Translations under genes and position numbers: made by a program
Shown: positions 57,644 to 64,000 of the stretch, in pieces
Numbering within the stretch: position 1 is the stretch's first letter
Layout of the letters: every line of letters begins with the position of its first letter
The notes under the pieces: model-generated
Told to the model about the DNA's origin: nothing
What the model saw: the letters and a program-made list of their open reading frames with translations, nothing else
The model's database searches: none
NCBI GenBank assembly: GCA_030268105.1
Contig: BSDZ01000089.1
Coordinates: forward strand, 1,488,001 to 1,552,000
Direction: 5' to 3'
Source: Volvox africanus
Taxonomy: Eukaryota; Chlorophyta; Chlorophyceae; Chlamydomonadales; Volvocaceae
DNA length: 64,000 bases

Positions 57644-57946
57644 CCCCTGGAGTTCCAGGTTCTACCCCGACCGACAACGACCTTAACGTTAAGGGCAGGG
57701 TGCCCCCATGTCGATGGATGGTGACGATCCCAAGTAAAGTGACCTGCGAGCTGACCAGTAGCGGAGTTGACGCCTTAGTTGATTCGGCAGATTCCGCTGG
57801 ATGCTGGTGGTGGGTGCTGAACCTGGGAAAACCACTGATTTCGGAGAAGTCGGCATGGGAGACTGGATGAGGGTGCCCTGAAACACCGGGGAAGGTAGGG
57901 ACTGCCAGGTTAGTGGCCAGGGGTGATGTACCCCCCTATCCTACAC
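57644..57946 (+). mobile_element. Short interspersed element, copy 2 (303 bp), TSD ACATTATAG
   Basis: Runs from CCCCTGGAGTTCCAGG to CCCCCCTATCCTACAC with ACATTATAG at 57635-57643 and 57947-57955. It is very similar to the element at 59735-60093 but lacks that copy's first 57 bases. Confidence 0.75.
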
Positions 57947-57955
57947 ACATTATAG

Positions 57956-58192
57956 TATATGATTATATAATAGTATTATTATGTTATATGTATCCATATT
58001 TTTAATATATTATAATAATTATAATTATTAACAGGTAATATATATACATATACATATTATATATCATATTGTATATAATATATTTTATATTATACATATT
58101 AAATAATTAATATACTGCTACATTATATATGTTATATATATGTATGTATATTATTATATATGTAGTATAATATAGGTATATATATTATGTTA
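57956..58192. repeat. AT-rich tract
   Basis: TATA/ATTA simple sequence between the short element and the GypB LTR. Confidence 0.8.
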
Positions 58193-59066
58193 TGTTGTAT
58201 CCTTCCTTCTTCAATCATGTATTAGCTCTGCACGTCTAGGTGTTAGCTGCGTGCGTACCAAGCTTATGAACAGCAAGGCAAGCCAATGCGAATAGTAGAC
58301 AGTGGAAGACTCAATAGCAAGGAAAGATTCAACTTACAATGTTCTTCAGTTACAGAATTACAGTCTGCCGTCAGACCCCGTGGGCAATGTTCATCACTCG
58401 GCTGCAGATGGAATGCTAGAATAGCTCAGGCCGAATATAAATGATTATATCGTATGTATGCGTATCGGATAGAGTTAAGTACTCGAATACTTGGTCCAAA
58501 GTTAGCGTCGCGCCGACTTCGGTCTCTAGGCGGCCGTCCTCGCACCTATCACGTCGTGATACCGATGTGCAGTACAGGTCTCACTGGATTACGATCTCAA
58601 GTGTGAGTACCTTGGTAATACTGCTCTAAATATCCCGTAATCCGTGATATTATTGGATGCAACGCATGCAATATGCAAAGGTCCGAATATCGATATTCGG
58701 TTGCTGACCCAACCATCGCGATCGTCGCATTCTTGCATACGCGTATGGTTTATGACACAGATGAGGTAATACTATTCAAAGTATTATTACGTGATATAAT
58801 ATGCCAATGGATAGATCACGCATTAATTATCAGCCTTGAGTCAAACATGTTGACCGACAGCGTGATGTCGTGAATGATGATGCGACATGCCTGATTAGCT
58901 AGATATACTTGAGTATATCATGCTAATATGATTGTATTATGCTTCATGATATCTGAATGCATTGCGGCCTTCATAAATGTAAACGGTGATTGAACCCGCG
59001 TACAACAACTATCCCCCCTCCCGTATGCAGCGTCCTCGCTGCATCGAACAGCATTGACTGCAAGGA

Positions 59067-59734
59067 TCATTGGGTTTGCGTGGCGCGTAGACGAGCTTCC
59101 TCCAACAGGGGCTTCATTTCCGGCGAGAAGTTACGCATCGGCTCCCACGAATTATGCTCGCTAGAATAGCCAGTCCACTTGACCAGATATTCATGCACCT
59201 TCCGCTTTCGTCGTTGTCGACCAATGCGACGAACCCGATAATCCAGTATGCGTTCCACATCATACACCTTTTGCTTGCCTGCGATCCAGGTCTCGGGACC
59301 GGGGTCCATTACTGCAGGGGCATCGGTGTCGTTCGTAACGGGTGCTGTGCCGCGATAAGGGCGAATTAAAGAAATATGAAATGTGGGATGGATATTCATG
59401 TCAGAAGGTAGGGATAGCTCCACGGCTACATTCCCTACCATGCGAACAACGGGATATGGACCGATCCAACGAGGTAACAATTTACGGGAACCGTCGGCGA
59501 GCGAACGCAAGTTCTTAGTGCTCAGTAATACCATTTGTCCCACCAAAAATGTTACGTCCTGTTTAGATTTATTATAATAGATCGTCGTCCGTTGTTGTGC
59601 CGCGTCCAGGCATGCCTTCGCGTCTGTCATGCGGGATAGGAACGACTTGGCAAAGGTTTTAGCCGCAGGGATATCTATCTCCAATTCTCACCACACGGGT
59701 AGTGCAGGATGAAATCCATAATTCAGAAAGAAAG
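59067..59734 (-). pseudogene. GypB integrase C-terminus and chromodomain
   Basis: Open to the stop at 59067: WIGPYPVVRMVGN (GPY/F-like module), DVERILDYRVRRIGRQRRKR, HEYLVKWTGYSSEHNSWEPM. The chromodomain is intact here, unlike in GypA. Upstream coding is interrupted by the short element at 59735. Confidence 0.88.
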
Positions 59735-60093
59735 AATGTTCAGGATTCCCGTGTTCAGGCACGACTGTTACGGCACGACTAATATGCCCCTGGAGTTCCA
59801 GGTTCTACCCTGATCGAGAGCGGACCAAAGTCCCAAAGTTAAGGGCAGGGTGCCCCCATATGGGACGGTGATGACCCCAATTAAAGTGACCTGCGAGCTG
59901 ACCAGTAGCGGAGTTGACACCTTAGTTTTCGGCAGATTCTGCTGGATGCTGGTGGTGGGTGCTGAACCTGGGAAAACCACTGATTTCGGAGAAGTTGGCA
60001 TGGGAGACTGGATGAGGGTGCCCCGAAACACCGGGGAAGGTAGGGACTGCCAGGTTAGTGGCCACGGGTGATGTACCCCCCTATCCTACGGAG
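59735..60093 (+). mobile_element. Short interspersed element, copy 1 (359 bp), TSD AGAAAGAAAG
   Basis: Inserted in the GypB integrase coding region. AGAAAGAAAG lies at 59725-59734 and 60094-60103. The 3' end CCCCCCTATCCTAC is shared with copy 2; the 5' end is longer. A GGTTCTACC box weakly resembles a pol III B box. No poly-A and no ORF. Confidence 0.8.
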
Positions 60094-61382
60094 AGAAAGA
60101 AAGGGCTTTGACCTGTAGAGCGGTTAACAGCGTTGTTAAGCGCGAATTCTGCCGAAGTCAGAAACGTATCCCAAACAGAGGGTGTGCGTCCCGCAAAATT
60201 CCTCAACATGTCGCCCAGTGTGCGATTTATGCGTTCAGTTTGCCCATCGGATTGTGGATGATATGCTGTGCTCAAATGAACGTGCATACCGACGAGTTGA
60301 CATAGCGCTTCCCAAAACTTAGACGTGAATTGACCGCCGCGATCGGATATCACATTTTTAGGAACGCCATGTAATCGGACCACGTTATCAAAAAATAATC
60401 GTGCTGTTTGCTCAGCGGTGCAAGACAAGGTGCAGGGGGCTAAATGAACCATCTTGGTCAAACGATCGACCATTACGAACACCGAGTCGTATCCCCCCTC
60501 AGTTTTGGGCAGCGCGACTACGAAGTCCATAGAAACACTTTCCCAAGGGACATCTGGTATAGGTAAAGGTTGTAATAAACCCTGGCCCTTACCGGATAGT
60601 GTTTTATTGCGCTGGCATAAACTGCACCTTTGCACAAAGTTTTCCGCATCCTTCACCACGCGCTGCCACCAGAACGAGCATCGTACCAGCTCTGCCAATC
60701 GCGTGCTTCCAGGATGTCCTGCCAACGGGTCCTCGTGGAACCACACAAGAATATCGTAGCGCAAAGCGTCGTCGTTTGGCACGACGATTTGTGTGGTCGA
60801 GCCATCCTGCCGTATCCACAAATCGTTGCGCTTGTGCAAATGTTCCACATTGTTGGGCAAAGCGAACCATGGATCCACTTCATACGCCACCTTGAGTCGC
60901 TGCGCAAGGTCCGCTGCTATCGGCACCTCCTGACTGCGTGAACGAGTAACCGGTGCTGCCAAAATTGCAGCATGTAATGATGGATGTCGACTGAGAGCGT
61001 CAGCAATATTAATCCTGCCGGCGATATACTCCCATGTACAGTCGAAATGAGACAGATACTCCATCCACCGGGCTTGTCGTCGGTTAAGCGTAAGGACACT
61101 CTGCAAGAATGTCAGCGGCTTATGATCGGTCTTCAGCGTAAAAGGGCGGCCCTCAAGGTAACAACGCCATTCCTTCAAAGCATGTAGAGCTGCCAACAGC
61201 TCCTGCTCTCCGGTTGTATATCGGGTCTCCGCACCCGAAAACTTCTTACTCGTGAAGGCGATCGGTCGTCCTTCCTGCAACAATACAGCGCCGCTTCCAT
61301 GCAAGGAAGCATCCGATACAACTTCAACACGGAACAGCAACGAGTAATCAGGAAAAGAGAGGGTAACGTCGTCGGTGACGAT
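60094..61382 (-). pseudogene. GypB RNase H and integrase
   Basis: Contains DASLHGSGAVLLQEGRPIAF, KTDHKPLTFLQ, GHPGSTRLAEL, CSLCQRNK, SMDFVVALPKTEGG, SDRGGQFTSKF and STAYHPQSDGQTERIN. Open throughout, from after the TGA at 61383-61385 to the short-element insertion. Confidence 0.88.
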
Positions 61383-62690
61383 TCATTTGAGCTCTTCGAA
61401 TGCCCGCTGACACGTGGATGTCCAGGCTTCGAGAGAAACGAAACCTCCTTTCTTCGTCAAATTCGTAAGTGGGACCGCAATAATGGAGTAATTTTTAATA
61501 AACTTACGGAAGTAGATAGTCAAACCCAAGAACTGGCGTAGTTCGGTGAGGTTCTGAGGCGCGGGCCATTCGCGAACCACAGCTACTCTCCGTGGGTCCA
61601 TCCTGACCCCAGTGGCCGACACGATGTGGCCCAAATACTCCACTTGCGGCTGCGCCCAAAAACACTTGGCGCGTTTAGCAAACAATTGCTCCCGCTTCAT
61701 CACCTCAAGCACGAGCTCGAGATGCTTCAGGTGCTCCTCGCCTGTTTTGGAATATATTAAAATATCATCCAAATAGCAAACGACGAACCTGTCGATATAC
61801 GGTCTGAACATGCGATCCATCACTGCTTGAAATGTGGCGGGCGCATTAGTAAGTCCAAACGACAAGACCGTGTACTCGAAGTGACCAAAGGGAGTCCGGA
61901 AAGCGGTTTTCGGAATATCAGAGGCAGCGATGCATATCTGATTATACCCTTGTTGAAGGTCAATCGAGGAAAAATAAGCTGAGCCTTTCAGCTTATCGAG
62001 CAGGTCATCGACGCGCGGCAAAGGGTAGCAATTTTTAATCGTAGTCGCATTCAAGCCCCTATAATCAATGCACATACGCAACGTCCCATCCTTCTTACTG
62101 ACAAACAGTATCAGTGCAGAATATGGCGATGTGCTGGGCCGAATCATACCCTTTGCGAGCAGATCCCTCACTTGCCGTTTCACTTCATCCAGCTCCAACG
62201 GGCTTAACCTGTACATAGGGCGTGAAACGGGTTGTGCTCCGGGCACAAGAGGGATTGTATGGTCAACAGGCCGCATAGGTGGGAGCCCTGGGATGTCATG
62301 AAAAACATCAGCATATTTATGCAGGAGGGCTTCGACCTCAAGATCCTTCACGGTGGACTGCGCAGTGGTAGCATTTGATTGCACCCGTGGCCTCACAAGC
62401 AACACATGGGCGCCTTTCCGTATCATCCGATCGGTTTCCTTGCGCCCAATTAGCTTGGGTTCTTGTTTTCCGCTGACGATCGCCGTCAAAGCGAAGTTAA
62501 CCTCAGGCTCCGCAACAATTCCGCCCTCCTCTGGTGTGACATCTTGGTACGACAGGAAAGGTACCTTAGTCGATAGGTTCCCTTTGCACAAACTAAGTGT
62601 GGTGGACTCCATATCGATGCGCGCGCGGTACTGTCGTAATGTCGTGGCACCCAGAATGTACTGTGCTGTCTCCGAGAGACCTTGTAGCAC
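61383..62690 (-). pseudogene. GypB reverse transcriptase
   Basis: A 435-codon open frame: LRMCIDYRGLNATTIKN, FSSIDLQQGYNQI, FGLTNAPATFQAVMD, YLDDILIYS, then the thumb. It ends AFEELK followed by TGA (61383-61385) at the same codon as GypA. The frame differs from the protease frame, joined by a frameshift near 62,690. Confidence 0.88.
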
Positions 62691-63502
62691 ATACGGTTGG
62701 CCCTAACACGCAGAGGGCCTATCGATAGGCTCAGGGTGATCCTGCCCACGATGGGATGCTTTCCTCCATTAGCGAGGGTAACCTGTGCACAATCAGACGA
62801 CTGAGGGGTCAACCCCAAATCATTCACCTCCTTTGCCGAGATGAAGTCGTCACTGGCGCCAGTATCCACAAGCGCCTTCACCAGTCGACCTCCGAGGCCA
62901 ATCTCGATAATAGGGACGCGATTCCCTGTCGGAGTCAACTCCGCAGACAATAAAAGGGATCCTATAGCAGGCTCAAACCTGATAGGACTCAAAAGAGGAG
63001 CCTCAAACCACACTTCAGCAGCGTAAGGTAGTTTAGGCAACATCGTCGGTTTGCCCGTCACATCCACACCGTTAAACAGAGCGGTGCCCGACTCAAATCG
63101 GAGGACACATTGCATACCTTCCAACAAAGACGCCACTTTACGTTGGCAAAAAGAGGGAATTAATATGCAAGCTGCAGTGTCCGGATTTCGACGGCGGTAC
63201 TTCTTGTACCTGGCGAGCTGTTCGCACAGCTCATGGAAAGATGAAGGGATTAGTAGAGAAGTGTGGCCCGATAAATCGAGGGAAGAAAGGGGGCAACGCG
63301 GCGCAAATAAATTACACAACGGGTCGAAGTGGTTTAGTCCCATGCGTCCGTCGAGCGAAAAACGTCGCTCGATAGCCTGCTCGATTTGTCGGAAAACAGC
63401 AGGTAAAAGGGCCCTCACTGTAGGGCGTAACAACGGCCAGCGGCCACATTCACCTCCTTCTATCCCGGGAGAAGTCCCTTCCTCCACATCCCGGGCAACT
63501 TC
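62691..63502 (-). pseudogene. GypB protease region
   Basis: Retroviral-type aspartic protease with LVDTGASDDFISAKEV at about 62,840-62,890, then KHPIVGRITLSL. The frame is the same as gag and follows directly after its stop. The long stretch between gag and protease (VLRFESGTALFNGVDVTGK) is unrecognised. Confidence 0.75.
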
Positions 63503-64000
63503 CTAGGTCGTCTTCGGTACGAAAGGTGGCAAAAGGGGGCACTCACGGGTAGGGTGTTCTCCCGCACACTGCAAACAAAGATTAGCAAACTTCCGACGGT
63601 CAAACTCCGAGCGTCGGCACTCCCACTTTTGCATGTACGGATCATCTGTCCGGGGTTTCTTAACACTAGGAGCCGCGTTCTGCATTGCAGCTACAGATGG
63701 CGTGCTCCCTCTTCGTTTGCCTTTAGCATGGCCAGAGCTCGGCCCAGCTCCCGCAGACCCACGATTACTTGGGTTGTGGCGTCCGCGATTGTCATACCGC
63801 CTTTCCTTACGAACGGTATGCACGGTTGCCGCGGGGCGTTGGCGGTCAGGACCCTGGTCCTTCGGCGTCAACTCCGAAGGCAGTTCCTGCGCTCACATCG
63901 CGTGAACGCGAGGGTTAAATTGTTTAACGTCCTTGCCCGCCAAATGTCTAACTTCTGCACCTCTAGCAAAAGCTACCAAGGCATCATAAGATTGGAAAGG
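63503..64000 (-). pseudogene. GypB gag C-terminus (nucleocapsid), partial
   Basis: Open to TAG at 63503-63505, with a basic linker and zinc knuckle CLQCAGEHPTREC (C-X2-C-X3-H-X4-C, one residue shorter than standard). Upstream gag is outside or broken near 63,875. The last bases fit capsid coding. Confidence 0.7.

Larger units (their letters stand above)
58193..64000 (-). mobile_element. GypB: GypA-family Gypsy on minus strand, runs off the window
   Basis: 3' LTR 58193-59007 (TGTTGTA...TACAACA). It is followed on plus by ACTATCCCCCCTCCCG, the reverse of the GypA purine tract. Pol and the gag end follow to the window edge. The 5' LTR lies outside. Confidence 0.9.

Noticed and set aside
57644..57946. 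tRNA-derived SINE head in the short element
   Set aside because: Only a weak B-box-like GGTTCTACC; no convincing A box, so tRNA origin is not claimed.

Overview
The window is nuclear DNA of a green alga of the volvocalean type (Chlamydomonas/Volvox relatives). The evidence is a psaG gene whose protein closely resembles Chlamydomonas PsaG, short intron-rich genes with good GT-AG (and one GC-AG) junctions, a TGTAA-type polyadenylation signal, and interstitial TTTTAGGG repeats, the Chlamydomonas telomere type. No species call is possible from sequence alone.

Layout. 1-14 kb is ordinary gene space: a 5'-truncated plastid-type FAD amine oxidase gene (+), psaG (-), a thylakoid-lumen-type cyclophilin PPIase gene (+) divergent from psaG, and a long beta-propeller-like ORF (-). 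14-23 kb is gene-poor and holds LTR remnants, a 5'-truncated LINE tail, AT-rich microsatellites, a near-perfect hairpin, a solo LTR and a bacterial symporter pseudogene.

23.8-44.6 kb is a deep nest. A minus-strand Gypsy (Gyp3, target duplication GTAAC at ends 20.7 kb apart) contains the left part of a second Gypsy (Gyp2) and a CACTA-type DNA transposon with ACGC-rich subterminal repeats. The CACTA element contains a very young Copia element (identical 241-bp LTRs) and a 7-kb insert flanked by an identical 90-bp direct repeat. That insert is a piece of Gypsy DNA joined to about 6.6 kb of shuffled, 60-350 bp fragments of bacterial genes, most like Rickettsiales.

45.6-53.8 kb is a complete chromovirus-type Gypsy (GypA, target duplication CCGTT) whose 5' LTR carries a bacterial IS21 istA-istB fragment. 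GypA sits in an exon of an unrecognised gene. That gene is present again in inverted orientation at 55.3-57.6 kb, and the second exon copy is split by a 1.65-kb bacterial mosaic bordered on both sides by TTTTAGGG-like telomere repeats. 58.2-64 kb is a second GypA-family element on the minus strand (GypB), running off the window.

The theme is repeated capture of Rickettsiales-like DNA in a nuclear genome, apparently at double-strand breaks and mostly in or next to retrotransposons. Four separate captures are visible (17.5, 26.9, 46.1 and 55.9 kb). Bacterial assignments rest on family recognition by eye; a chimeric assembly is the main alternative and is addressed in the findings.
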